Of a DNA stretch of 63,802 nucleotides, positions 25,048 through 32,756 are shown in pieces (position 1 is the stretch's first letter; each line of letters begins with the position of its first letter). The notes beneath the pieces are model-generated. The model had not been told where the DNA came from. It was given only the letters and a program-made list of their open reading frames with translations, and did not search any database. Origin of the DNA: Bacillota bacterium. GTDB lineage: Bacteria; Bacillota; Clostridia; Christensenellales; Aristaeellaceae. Location: contig JAEZHK010000049.1 in the NCBI GenBank assembly GCA_023416655.1, positions 1 to 63,802 of the forward strand. Direction: 5' to 3'. Both the position numbers and the translations under genes were made by a program.

Positions 25048-25920
25048 ATGATTCAGGGAAGCTACGTGGCCATCGTGACGCCCTTTCATGAGGACGGCAC
25101 GGTCAACTTCGAAAAGCTGAAAGCGCTTTGCGAATGGCACGTCCAGAGCGGCACCGACGGCATTGTCGCACTGGGCACCACTGGCGAATCCAGCACCATG
25201 ACGCATGAGGAGGACGAAGAAGTCGTCAAGTGCGTTCTCAGCACGGTGGGCGGACGTATCCCGGTCATCGCGGGCGCGGGTTCCAACTGCACCGAAACCG
25301 CGCTGATGAAGAGCCGCGCCTACGCCGCCCTTGGGGTGGATGGACTGCTTCTGATCACTCCCTACTACAACAAAGCCAACGAGCGCGGCATGTACCAACA
25401 CTTCGCCGCCATTGCCGATCAGGTGAACATTCCGATCATCCTCTACAACGTGCCGGGGCGCACCAGCTGCGCGCTCAGCGTGGGCTGCGTGGAGGCGCTG
25501 GCGAAGCACAAGAACGTCGCGGCGCTCAAAGAGGCCAGCGGCGACATCTCCTACGTAGCGAAGGTCGCCCGATTCATAACCGACGACTTCCAGCTGCTCT
25601 CCGGCAACGACGACATGATCGTGCCGGTGATGAGCCTTGGCGGCAGCGGCGTGATCAGCGTATTCGCCAACCTCTGTCCCTCGGAATGCCGGGACATCGC
25701 CCACGCCTGTCTGAAGGGCGAATACAAAAAGGCCGCAGCGCTGCAGCTGAAGTATCTCGAACTGATCAACGCGCTCTTCATCGAGGTCAACCCCATCCCG
25801 GTCAAGGAGGCCATGAACATCCGCGGCATGGGCGTGGGCGGCTACCGCCTGCCGCTCAGCGAGATGGACCCGTTGAGCCGCGAGAAGCTCATCCGCGCGA
25901 TGCGGGTGCTTGACGCATGA
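25048..25920 (+). CDS. dapA: 4-hydroxy-tetrahydrodipicolinate synthase
   Basis: DapA condenses pyruvate with aspartate semialdehyde, entering the lysine and diaminopimelate pathway. The 290-residue TIM barrel has GSYVAIVTPF at the start, GTTGESSTMT, TPYYNKANERG, the tyrosine in LYNVPGRTSC, and the Schiff-base lysine in VAALKEASGD near residue 163. ATG 25048 has a GGAG site. It overlaps dapB by 4 nt. Confidence 0.97.
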   Translation: MIQGSYVAIVTPFHEDGTVNFEKLKALCEWHVQSGTDGIVALGTTGESSTMTHEEDEEVVKCVLSTVGGRIPVIAGAGSNCTETALMKSRAYAALGVDGLLLITPYYNKANERGMYQHFAAIADQVNIPIILYNVPGRTSCALSVGCVEALAKHKNVAALKEASGDISYVAKVARFITDDFQLLSGNDDMIVPVMSLGGSGVISVFANLCPSECRDIAHACLKGEYKKAAALQLKYLELINALFIEVNPIPVKEAMNIRGMGVGGYRLPLSEMDPLSREKLIRAMRVLDA

Positions 25921-26645
25921 TCCGCGTGATCTTGATCGGCCACGGCCGGATGGGCCAGATGATCGAGCAGGCAATGGCCCGCGCGGGCGACTTTGAACTG
26001 ATCGGCGTGGTGGACGTGGGGCTGTTTGAAAAGCCCGAGGATGTGCCGGGCCAGCCGGACGTGCTGGTGGACTTCTCCTATCCCGGCAACCTCGAAAAGG
26101 TGCTGGACTTCGCCGCCCAGCGGGGATGCCCGGTAATTCTGGGCACCACGGGCTACTCGGAGGTGCAGATGGCGCTGATTCGCGAGGCCGCGAAGAAGAC
26201 CGCCGTCGTGCATTCGTCGAACTATTCCACGGGCGTGGCGCTTCTGGTCGAGGCGCTGAAACAGGTCGCGCCCAAGCTGATGGACGCCTTCGACGTGGAG
26301 ATCGTCGAGACCCACCACAACAAGAAGGCCGATGCCCCCAGCGGCACCGCGAAGCTGCTCGTGGACGCGGTGGACCCGGACCACGCGTACGAGCGCGTGT
26401 ATGGCCGCGAGGGCCAGGTAGGCGCGCGGGGCCGGGAGATCGGCATCCACGCGGTCCGAGGCGGCACCATGGCGGGCGAACACCGCGTGATCTTTTACGG
26501 CGAGGACGAGGTGCTCGAATTCAAGCACAGCGCCACCAGCCGCCAGATCTTCGTCAACGGCGCGGTGCGCGCGGCCAGGTTCGCCGTGGGAAAGCCAGCC
26601 GGGCTTTATACGATGCAAAATGTGATGGGCGAGGTGAAAGCATGA
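25917..26645 (+). CDS. dapB: 4-hydroxy-tetrahydrodipicolinate reductase
   Basis: DapB reduces the dapA product to tetrahydrodipicolinate using NAD(P)H. The 242-residue protein begins with a Rossmann start (IRVILIGHGRMGQMI), then LGTTGYSE, SSNYSTGVALL, and the active-site segment ETHHNKKADAPSGTAK. It overlaps dapA upstream and dapH downstream by 4 nt each. Confidence 0.97.
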   Translation: MIRVILIGHGRMGQMIEQAMARAGDFELIGVVDVGLFEKPEDVPGQPDVLVDFSYPGNLEKVLDFAAQRGCPVILGTTGYSEVQMALIREAAKKTAVVHSSNYSTGVALLVEALKQVAPKLMDAFDVEIVETHHNKKADAPSGTAKLLVDAVDPDHAYERVYGREGQVGARGREIGIHAVRGGTMAGEHRVIFYGEDEVLEFKHSATSRQIFVNGAVRAARFAVGKPAGLYTMQNVMGEVKA

Positions 26646-27334
26646 ACGCAGCGGAAGAGATCATCCGCTTCATCCACGAAGCTCCCAAGAAAACCCCGGT
26701 CAGGGTGTACCTGAAGGGCGAACCCTTCGACATGCCCGGCTGCAAGGTGTTTGGCGCGGGCGACCGGATCGTGTTCGGCGAGTGGGCGGACGTTTCAAAG
26801 GCGCTGGAGGCCAATCGGGACAAGATTGAGGACATGGTCATCGAGGCCGACCGCCGCAACAGCGCTGTGCCGCTCCTGGACCTTAAAAACATCAACGCCC
26901 GCATCGAGCCGGGCGCGATCATCCGCGACCGGGTGACCATCGGCGACCGCGTGGTCATCATGATGGGCGCGGTACTCAACATCGGCGCGGTCATCGGCGC
27001 TGAAACCATGATCGACATGAACGTGGTGGTGGGCGGCCGCGCGGAGGTTGGCGCGCGCTGCCACATCGGTGCGGGCACGGTGCTGGCGGGCGTCGTGGAA
27101 CCGGCCAGCGCCACGCCCGTGGTGGTGGAGGACGACGTTTTGATCGGCGCCAACGCGGTGGTGCTGGAGGGCGTGCGCGTCGGGCGCGGAGCGGTGGTGG
27201 CCGCGGGCAGCGTGGTCATCGCGGACGTGCTCGAAAACCAGGTGGTGGCCGGCGTACCCGCCCGCCTCATCAAGATGAAGGACGAAAAAACCAAGGGCAA
27301 GACGGGCCTCGTGGACGCGCTGCGGAGCCTGTAA
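26642..27334 (+). CDS. dapH: Tetrahydrodipicolinate N-acetyltransferase
   Basis: This 230-residue left-handed beta-helix acyltransferase acetylates tetrahydrodipicolinate, committing the cell to the acetylated diaminopimelate branch rather than the succinyl or direct one. The N-terminal cap domain holds NARIEPGAIIRDRV. Hexapeptide repeats run from about residue 90 to 200 (IGDRVVIMMGAVLNIGAVIGA, VVVGGRAEVGARCHIGAG), and it ends with the GVPARLIK turn typical of the fold. DapH is distinguished from succinyl-type DapD by length and N-terminal sequence. Confidence 0.93.
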   Translation: MNAAEEIIRFIHEAPKKTPVRVYLKGEPFDMPGCKVFGAGDRIVFGEWADVSKALEANRDKIEDMVIEADRRNSAVPLLDLKNINARIEPGAIIRDRVTIGDRVVIMMGAVLNIGAVIGAETMIDMNVVVGGRAEVGARCHIGAGTVLAGVVEPASATPVVVEDDVLIGANAVVLEGVRVGRGAVVAAGSVVIADVLENQVVAGVPARLIKMKDEKTKGKTGLVDALRSL

Positions 27335-27338
27335 CATG

Positions 27339-27502
27339 GCGTTGAAAACCCTCAAGCGGCTTTTCAACGCGTGAGAGAAGGACTGCGTGAACCTGAAAAC
27401 CTGCGGGTTTTCCGGGGTTCACTGACATGTGCTATTATTTCAGCTACCAGTATGCGCACTGGTAGCTGAAATGCGTTTCCGGCGCGTAAGAGCCCGGAAA
27501 CG
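27339..27502 (+). repeat. Four-hairpin intergenic repeat, family 1, copy 4 (divergent sequence, same fold)
   Basis: This 164-nt copy begins 4 nt after the dapH stop, on the same strand. Hairpin A keeps GCGTTGAAAA/TTTTCAACGC. Hairpin B has new arms that still pair: GTGAACC/GGTTCAC outside and GAAAACC/GGTTTTC inside (27387-27422). Hairpin C is a perfect 15-bp stem with changed sequence (27437-27472). Hairpin D reads CGTTTCCGG/CCGGAAACG (27474-27502). The paired changes show that structure, not sequence, is kept. Confidence 0.88.
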
Positions 27503-27512
27503 ATTGGAAAGA

Positions 27513-27544
27513 GCGACCGGGAGTCGCACGTTGATCTTTTTTTT
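27513..27544 (+). terminator. Terminator candidate after dapH
   Basis: A short stem GCGAC/GTCGC with a five-base loop is followed about 10 nt later by a run of eight T. The distance between stem and T run is larger than usual, so confidence is modest. It lies between the convergent dapH and beta-helix genes. Confidence 0.4.
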
Positions 27545-27546
27545 GT

Positions 27547-29049
27547 TTATTCGAAGAAGACCTCGTGCTCGCTCCAGCTGGAGACGGCGCCCGCGCCCGT
27601 CAGGTCGCAGGCGGGGGAGTAGCTGGAAACGGTCACCTTGTACGGACTGTCGCCCTGAACGTACACTGTGCCGTCGGTCCCGATGATGGAGACGGTCTTT
27701 CCATCGGCGTCCACGACCGCGCCTTCATTTTCGAGCGTGGTCAGCACGCTGTCGCCGGTCACCACCCAGCGGGAATCCTTACTGACGTAGAGGTTGCAAA
27801 CCCCGTCTCCGCCGTTGCCCGCGTCGCTCTCGTCGTTCAGCACCGCGCCGGTCAGCGCGCTGCCGGAAGTCAGGTAGAAGTCGAGGTCCGAGATGCTGTC
27901 CCAGATCACGTCGCCGTCCATTTGCTGCGCGACGCCGGTGAATTTGCAGTCCGCGCCGTTACTGCCGCTCGCGCCCCAGCCGCGCTGGTTACGGTTGCCG
28001 GTGCAGCGCAGGAAGTATTCGCTGTCCTCCGCCGCCTCGATCGTGACGCCCGAGAGCACGAACTCGCTTTGGGTATTGGTGGTGTAGAAAAGGCCGCCGT
28101 TTTTGGAGACGAGGGTGCCTCCGGCCATTTCGAACCTGCCTTCGCCCACTTCCGAATCGCCGGACATGCTCTGGTAGAGGATCACCGTCCAGGTGTTGCC
28201 GTTATTCACATCGAGGCCCGCCATGTTGCCGGAGAGCGTCGTGCCATAGAGACGAACGTTGTTCTTGCCCTCCATGCACAGCGCCTCGGAGCCTTTTGCG
28301 GTCAGCGCCGCGCTGTTGATGGAGATGTCCGCCGTGACGTAGACCGCGGGGGAGCCGACGCCATTTGTGTTGTAGGTGCCGCCGTCCACCACCATCGTGC
28401 CGCCGCCCCGGTCGGAGCGGATCGCCGCGGCGGACTGGCCGCTGGTTTTGACGGTGAGGTTCTTCGCGTACAGCGTGCCGCCGCCCGCCACATGGATGCC
28501 GCCAGAGGCGTCCTTGACGGTTGCGATCGAGGTGTCGGACACGTAGGCCACGCCGTCCCCGTAGGCGAACACACCTGCGCCGCCAGACGCGTCTGTCGAA
28601 ATGTTGCTGCCGGTGATCTTTAAAGTGCCGCCGGTGACGAGCGTTGCAGCGCCCACGCCGTAGAAGCTGGCGCTGTCGCCGCCGCTAGAGTCCTCCGACG
28701 TGCGGTTGACCGTCGCGCTGTCGATTGACACCGTGCCGCTGGTCACGAGGATGGCGTTTTCATCCGTGCCGGTGGATTCATATGTGCCGCCGGAGAGCGT
28801 CTGATCCGCGCTGTATTCGTTGACAGCGGCGTAGCTTTCAGGCTGGCTGCTCCCGCCGCCGGGCATCCCGCCAGGCGCTCCGTCGGGGGCTCCGTTCGGA
28901 GGCGTCCCACCGGGGGCCGCGCCGTCGGGCGGGGAAGGCGGTTCGCCGGAGGGGGCGGAAGGCGGACCACCCTGCGAGGATTCCGCCAGCGACCCGACGG
29001 AGCAGAGAAGGAGCGTCAGGGCAAGAAAAATCGTCAGCCATCGTTTCAT
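27547..29049 (-). CDS. Secreted parallel beta-helix protein
   Basis: This 500-residue exported protein has a signal peptide (MKRWLTIFLALTLLLCSVGSLAES). A low-complexity segment of Gly and Pro follows (about residues 24-65, for example PPDGAAPGGTPPNGAPDG). The body is made of short beta-strand turns typical of right-handed beta-helix or pectate-lyase-like adhesins (GGTYESTGTDENAILVTSG, VVDGGTYNTNGVGSPAVY, GGTLVSKNGGLFYTTN). No catalytic residues, anchor or sortase signal are evident. It is likely a surface or secreted carbohydrate-binding or adhesive protein. ATG 29049 sits 7 nt after GGGAGGTG. Confidence 0.75.
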   Translation of the reverse strand: MKRWLTIFLALTLLLCSVGSLAESSQGGPPSAPSGEPPSPPDGAAPGGTPPNGAPDGAPGGMPGGGSSQPESYAAVNEYSADQTLSGGTYESTGTDENAILVTSGTVSIDSATVNRTSEDSSGGDSASFYGVGAATLVTGGTLKITGSNISTDASGGAGVFAYGDGVAYVSDTSIATVKDASGGIHVAGGGTLYAKNLTVKTSGQSAAAIRSDRGGGTMVVDGGTYNTNGVGSPAVYVTADISINSAALTAKGSEALCMEGKNNVRLYGTTLSGNMAGLDVNNGNTWTVILYQSMSGDSEVGEGRFEMAGGTLVSKNGGLFYTTNTQSEFVLSGVTIEAAEDSEYFLRCTGNRNQRGWGASGSNGADCKFTGVAQQMDGDVIWDSISDLDFYLTSGSALTGAVLNDESDAGNGGDGVCNLYVSKDSRWVVTGDSVLTTLENEGAVVDADGKTVSIIGTDGTVYVQGDSPYKVTVSSYSPACDLTGAGAVSSWSEHEVFFE

Positions 29050-29139
29050 GAAATGCACCTCCCTCAAGTTCAAGGAAGATGGTAACAGAAAGATTGGGCG
29101 GGTTCGTGAACGGGCGATGAACCTTTGCGGCAAAAGTAT

Positions 29140-29163
29140 GCCGCCTGCCGGGAGGCAGGCGGC
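29140..29163 (-). terminator. Terminator after the nucleoside deaminase
   Basis: A perfect 10-bp stem (GCCGCCTGCC/GGCAGGCGGC) with a four-base loop lies 33 nt past the deaminase stop. It is followed on the minus strand by ATACTTTTG. Confidence 0.7.
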
Positions 29164-29196
29164 GCGGAAATATGGGATTCTTTCAGGGATCCCGCT

Positions 29197-29643
29197 TCAG
29201 TACATGGTCTTGTCCATGTTCCGGAACTCCTCGAACAGCTCCAGGCACTTGTCACGGTCGCACTGGGAGACCAGCGCGCCGGGATCGCAGATCACCTCGT
29301 AGAACCTGTTGTCCCTGAAGCCGATGTCCTCGGTGTCGCCGCGCGTGCAGCCGTAATAGATCCGGTCGATGTTCGCCCACATCGACGCGCAAAGGCACAT
29401 AGGGCAGGGCTCCGCCGTGGAGTACAGCGTGCAGCCGGATAAGTCGAAGGTGCCCAGCGCGCGGCTGGCGTCCCGGATGGCGGCGATTTCGCCGTGCATG
29501 GTGGCGTCCTGATCGCGGATCACGCAGTTGTGGCCCCGGCCGACGATGCGCCCGTCCTTGACAATCACTGCGCCGAACGGCCCACCGTGACCGGCCCGTA
29601 TGCCCTGGGTTGCTTCCTCGATGGCGTTTTGCATGTAGTCCAT
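29197..29643 (-). CDS. Nucleoside deaminase, guanine deaminase-like
   Basis: This 148-residue zinc hydrolase belongs to the cytidine/deoxycytidylate deaminase superfamily, closest in pattern to Bacillus GuaD guanine deaminase. The zinc and catalytic motifs are HGEIAAIRDA (histidine and glutamate) and STAEPCPMCLCA (two cysteines). GGPFGAVIVKDGRIVG precedes them, and the C-terminal tail resembles GuaD. It probably deaminates guanine to xanthine in purine salvage; tRNA adenosine deamination is less likely given its tail. GGAGG precedes the ATG. Confidence 0.82.
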   Translation of the reverse strand: MDYMQNAIEEATQGIRAGHGGPFGAVIVKDGRIVGRGHNCVIRDQDATMHGEIAAIRDASRALGTFDLSGCTLYSTAEPCPMCLCASMWANIDRIYYGCTRGDTEDIGFRDNRFYEVICDPGALVSQCDRDKCLELFEEFRNMDKTMY

Positions 29644-29679
29644 GGCGATCCTCCAGCATGAAATCGTGGGCCGTTATTC

Positions 29680-29708
29680 ATTATACAGGGTTTTGCGCGT
29701 TTGCACAA
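29680..29708 (-). promoter_or_regulatory. Promoter of the nucleoside deaminase
   Basis: TTGTGC (29703-29708) and TATAAT (29680-29685) on the minus strand are spaced 17 nt, about 35 nt before the ATG. The rest of the gap to the MBL promoter shows nothing recognisable. Confidence 0.6.
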
Positions 29709-29861
29709 GTATTCCGTATGGCGCGCCGGGTTTTGCGCCGTTCCTTAGTATTCGTATGCGCATGCGGAAGTCATCCCTGTTGCGGACGTCCTTCTTTGTG
29801 GTATATACGCCATACGCTGCCGCCCGCCGCAAATCTGGTTGCGCGCCGGGCGGCGCTAGGG

Positions 29862-29882
29862 TATAATCTTGGGAAATGGAGG
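29862..29882 (+). promoter_or_regulatory. -10 element and ribosome binding site of the MBL-fold gene
   Basis: TATAAT (29862-29867) lies so close to the ATG at 29876 that a transcript would be almost leaderless there. GGAGG (29878-29882) is 8 nt before GTG 29891, which is why that codon is chosen as the start. Confidence 0.55.
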
Positions 29883-29890
29883 CGTTGAAC

Positions 29891-30571
29891 GTGGATACGG
29901 TCACAACCTATCTGGGGCACAGCGGCTTTCTGGTGGAAACCGGGGATGCGCAGCTGGTGTTCGACTACCTGGGCGAGGGGCTGGACGAGGCGCGCCTCAA
30001 AAACGCGTGGGTGTTCATCAGCCACGCGCACGAGGACCACTGCTCAAAGGCGGCGCTGGGGCTGATCGAGCGCGGGCTCGCAAAAGGCGTCGTCTCCTTC
30101 GACGTGAAGCGAAAAGGCCCCTGGCAGACCGTGCGGCCGGGAGACCGGATCGACGCGGGCGGGATTGGGGTGACGGCCTTCCGCTCCACCGATCAGGGCG
30201 TGAGTTACCTTGTGGATGCGCGGGGCGCGCGCGTCTTCCACGCGGGCGACCTGAACTACTGGCACTGGCGAGAGGAATCCACCGCCGCGGAAGTGGCGGA
30301 CGCCTTCCGCGACTTCGACCGGGCGCTCTCCGAGATCGAGGGCGAGCGGGTGGATGTGGCGATGTTCCCGGTGGACCCGCGCCTGGGCGAAGGGTATGAC
30401 GACGGCGCGCTGCTGTTCGCGCGGCGGATAAAACCCTCCGTCTTCATTCCGATGCACTTCTGGGACAGGCCCGAGGCCGCCCGTGCGTTCTCGGAAAAGG
30501 CGATGCCCAAGGGCGTCCAGGCCGTGTGCCTGGTTAGCCCGGGCGAGTCCTTCCGCTGGCCCGCCGTCTAG
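29891..30571 (+). CDS. MBL-fold metal-dependent hydrolase
   Basis: This 226-residue protein has the metallo-beta-lactamase fold of the UlaG/L-ascorbate-6-phosphate lactonase-like group. It opens with TYLGHSGFLVETGDAQLVFDYLG, then the metal motif ISHAHEDHCSKA, VFHAGDLNYWHW, and the late histidine in IPMHFWDRP. The substrate is unknown; members hydrolyse phosphoesters or lactones. It is followed 65 nt later on the same strand by an MFS transporter. Confidence 0.8.
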   Translation: MDTVTTYLGHSGFLVETGDAQLVFDYLGEGLDEARLKNAWVFISHAHEDHCSKAALGLIERGLAKGVVSFDVKRKGPWQTVRPGDRIDAGGIGVTAFRSTDQGVSYLVDARGARVFHAGDLNYWHWREESTAAEVADAFRDFDRALSEIEGERVDVAMFPVDPRLGEGYDDGALLFARRIKPSVFIPMHFWDRPEAARAFSEKAMPKGVQAVCLVSPGESFRWPAV

Positions 30572-30636
30572 TACCAAAGCGCCGCGCGGCGGCATCAATC
30601 CGGCAAAGCCGCCGGCGGAAGGGACATTTTTTACGG

Positions 30637-31860
30637 ATGGAACGTCAAAGAAGATGGGACCTGATCTGGTTTTTCGCGCTACTGGCCGCGGTCGGGCTCG
30701 GCAACGGCATGAGCGACGCGGTGTACGCCAACTTTTTCAAGGATGCCTACCATGTGGACGCGGTGCAACGCGCGTTTCTGGAGTTCCCGCGGGAGCTGCC
30801 CGGCATGCTGTGCATGATTGTCCTGTCCATGCTGTCGGTTCTGGGCGAGATACGCGTGGCGCTGATCGCGCAGATTCTGGCGGCGCTGGGCCTGACGGCG
30901 CTGGGGCTGCTCACGCCGTCGTTCGGGCTGATGTGCGTGTTTCTTTTCATCAACTCGATGGGCATGCACCTGTTCTTCCCGTTGCAGGACTCCATCGGCA
31001 TGGCGTTGGCCGAGCCGGACCGCGTCGGGCGGCGCATGGGCCAGTACGGCAGCGTCCGCACGGCGGTGGGCTGCTTTGCGGGCATCATCGTGTTCCTGGG
31101 TTTCCGATTCGGGTTCTTCTCGTTCGTCACGCCCATCAAATGGACCTTCCTGATCGGCGCCGGGTACTTTGCGGTGGCGACGTTTGCGGCGTACAAACTG
31201 ATGAAGGTGGCGGGCTACGGCGGGACGCGGAAGCGCGGCTTTCGCCTGACGTTCAGGCGAGAGTACAGGAAGTATTACTTCCTCGCGATGCTCAGCGGCG
31301 TGCAGAAGCAGATCGCCTACGTTTTCGGCTCCTGGGCGATCATTGAGCTGCTCGGAAAGACCGCGGACGTGATGAGCGTCCTGGTCATCCTCAGCAACTT
31401 CCTGGGGATCTTCTTCCTCCAGCTGATCGGGCGCTGGCTGGACAGGCTGGGCATCAAGGCGATGCTGTACCTGGACGCGCTGACGTTCATCGGCGTGTAC
31501 GTGATCTATGGCGTGCTCGTCGGCGGCGTCGCGGGCGGGCAGTACATGGCGGGCGGCTGGGCCGGACTTGCGATCATGGCGATGTTCGTGCTGGACAGGC
31601 TCTCGATGCAGGTGGGCGTGGTGCGCTCGATGTACCTGCGCGATCTGGTGCGCGAGATCAACGCGCCGGGCGAGGAAGTGGCGGCGGCGCTGTCCACCGG
31701 CATTAGCCTCGACCACGTCGTGGCGATCATCGCGGCGCAGCTGAGCGGCCTGGTGTGGAAGTATATAGGGCCGCAGTACGTATTCTTCGCGGCGGCGGTG
31801 TTCTCGCTGGGGAACCTCTATGTGGCCATAAAGATGAAACCGATGCGGAAAGTCGGGTGA
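30637..31860 (+). CDS. Major facilitator superfamily transporter
   Basis: This is a 407-residue integral membrane protein with about 12 hydrophobic segments in two halves, joined by a basic cytoplasmic loop near residues 190-215 (KLMKVAGYGGTRKRGF). The MFS loop 2-3 motif is poorly conserved, and the residues ALAEPDRVGRRMGQYGS correspond to a loop often seen after TM4. The substrate cannot be assigned. Its stop codon overlaps the GTG start of the downstream protease. Confidence 0.8.
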   Translation: MERQRRWDLIWFFALLAAVGLGNGMSDAVYANFFKDAYHVDAVQRAFLEFPRELPGMLCMIVLSMLSVLGEIRVALIAQILAALGLTALGLLTPSFGLMCVFLFINSMGMHLFFPLQDSIGMALAEPDRVGRRMGQYGSVRTAVGCFAGIIVFLGFRFGFFSFVTPIKWTFLIGAGYFAVATFAAYKLMKVAGYGGTRKRGFRLTFRREYRKYYFLAMLSGVQKQIAYVFGSWAIIELLGKTADVMSVLVILSNFLGIFFLQLIGRWLDRLGIKAMLYLDALTFIGVYVIYGVLVGGVAGGQYMAGGWAGLAIMAMFVLDRLSMQVGVVRSMYLRDLVREINAPGEEVAAALSTGISLDHVVAIIAAQLSGLVWKYIGPQYVFFAAAVFSLGNLYVAIKMKPMRKVG

Positions 31861-32690
31861 GCAGCGTGGTCAGGAGAAGGCGGGGCGGAGGGAACCTGAT
31901 CCTTGTGGCGTTCGGGCTTCTGTGCGCGCTGGCCGGGGCCTTGATCCTGCTGCTTCTCATGCCCGGTGGCGCGCGGCAGGCACCCGCGACGAGCGTCGTG
32001 GAGACGCAGCCGGAGCCGACCAAAGCGCCCCCGACGCTCTCCGACCTCGCGGCCAGATGGTCGGGTAGCGTGGCGGAGGTGGAGGTCGAATATCAGTTGG
32101 GCGGGCGCGCCCGCACCACCGAGCGGGGCAACGGCTCGGGCGTCTACATCGACACGCGCGGGTTTTTCCTGACCAACTACCATGTGATCGAGGATACGCT
32201 GGGCGTCCGCGTGCGCCTTCCGGACGGGCGGAGGCTGAAGGTTTTGGACAGTGCCTACGACCGCACATACGACGTGGCGGTGCTCTACACCGGAACGGTG
32301 GACGCGCTGCCCGCCGTGGAGGCCGGGTCTTCCGGGGCGCTCAGGGTGGGCGATCCGGTGTTTGCCATTGGCTACCCCAGGGTGGGCGACGACGTCCTGC
32401 CCGGCACGCTGACCACGGGTGTGGTGAGCGGTCTGAACCGAAAGGACGTGACCGCCGGCAATATCTCGCCCGACGTGGGCATGATTCAGATCGACGCGGC
32501 GATCAACGCGGGCAACAGCGGCGGCGCGCTGTTCGACATGAGCGGCAAGCTGGTGGGCATTCCGGCGATGAAGATCGCCGCCGGTTACGGCGAGGAGAGC
32601 TTCGAGGGGCTGGCCTTCGCCATCCCCGTGGATGTCGCCTGGCCCGTCGCGGTCCGCCTGATGGACGAGATCCTTACGAACAACCAATAG
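31857..32690 (+). CDS. S1C (HtrA-like) serine protease, membrane-anchored
   Basis: This 277-residue protein has a basic N-terminus and one transmembrane segment (LILVAFGLLCALAGALILLLL), a short linker rich in Pro, Glu and Thr, then a trypsin-like protease domain. The triad is visible: histidine in LTNYHVIED, aspartate in YDVAVLY, and serine in NAGNSGGALF. I see no PDZ domain, which HtrA proteins usually carry. It probably acts outside the membrane in envelope quality control or processing. The GTG at 31857 overlaps the MFS stop (GTGA), suggesting coupled translation; GTG 31866 is an alternative. Confidence 0.87.
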   Translation: MSSVVRRRRGGGNLILVAFGLLCALAGALILLLLMPGGARQAPATSVVETQPEPTKAPPTLSDLAARWSGSVAEVEVEYQLGGRARTTERGNGSGVYIDTRGFFLTNYHVIEDTLGVRVRLPDGRRLKVLDSAYDRTYDVAVLYTGTVDALPAVEAGSSGALRVGDPVFAIGYPRVGDDVLPGTLTTGVVSGLNRKDVTAGNISPDVGMIQIDAAINAGNSGGALFDMSGKLVGIPAMKIAAGYGEESFEGLAFAIPVDVAWPVAVRLMDEILTNNQ

Positions 32691-32694
32691 AAAG

Positions 32695-32738
32695 CGCGCC
32701 GGAAATCCCGCTCTGGGTTTCCGGCGCGTCTGCTTTTT
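32695..32738. terminator. Bidirectional terminator between the protease and pfkA
   Basis: A stem of about 14 bp (32695-32709 with 32715-32728) with a five-base loop is followed by a T6 run on the plus strand. It separates two convergent genes and would serve both. Confidence 0.85.
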
Positions 32739-32756
32739 TGGGTGCTTCTTCGTGGT

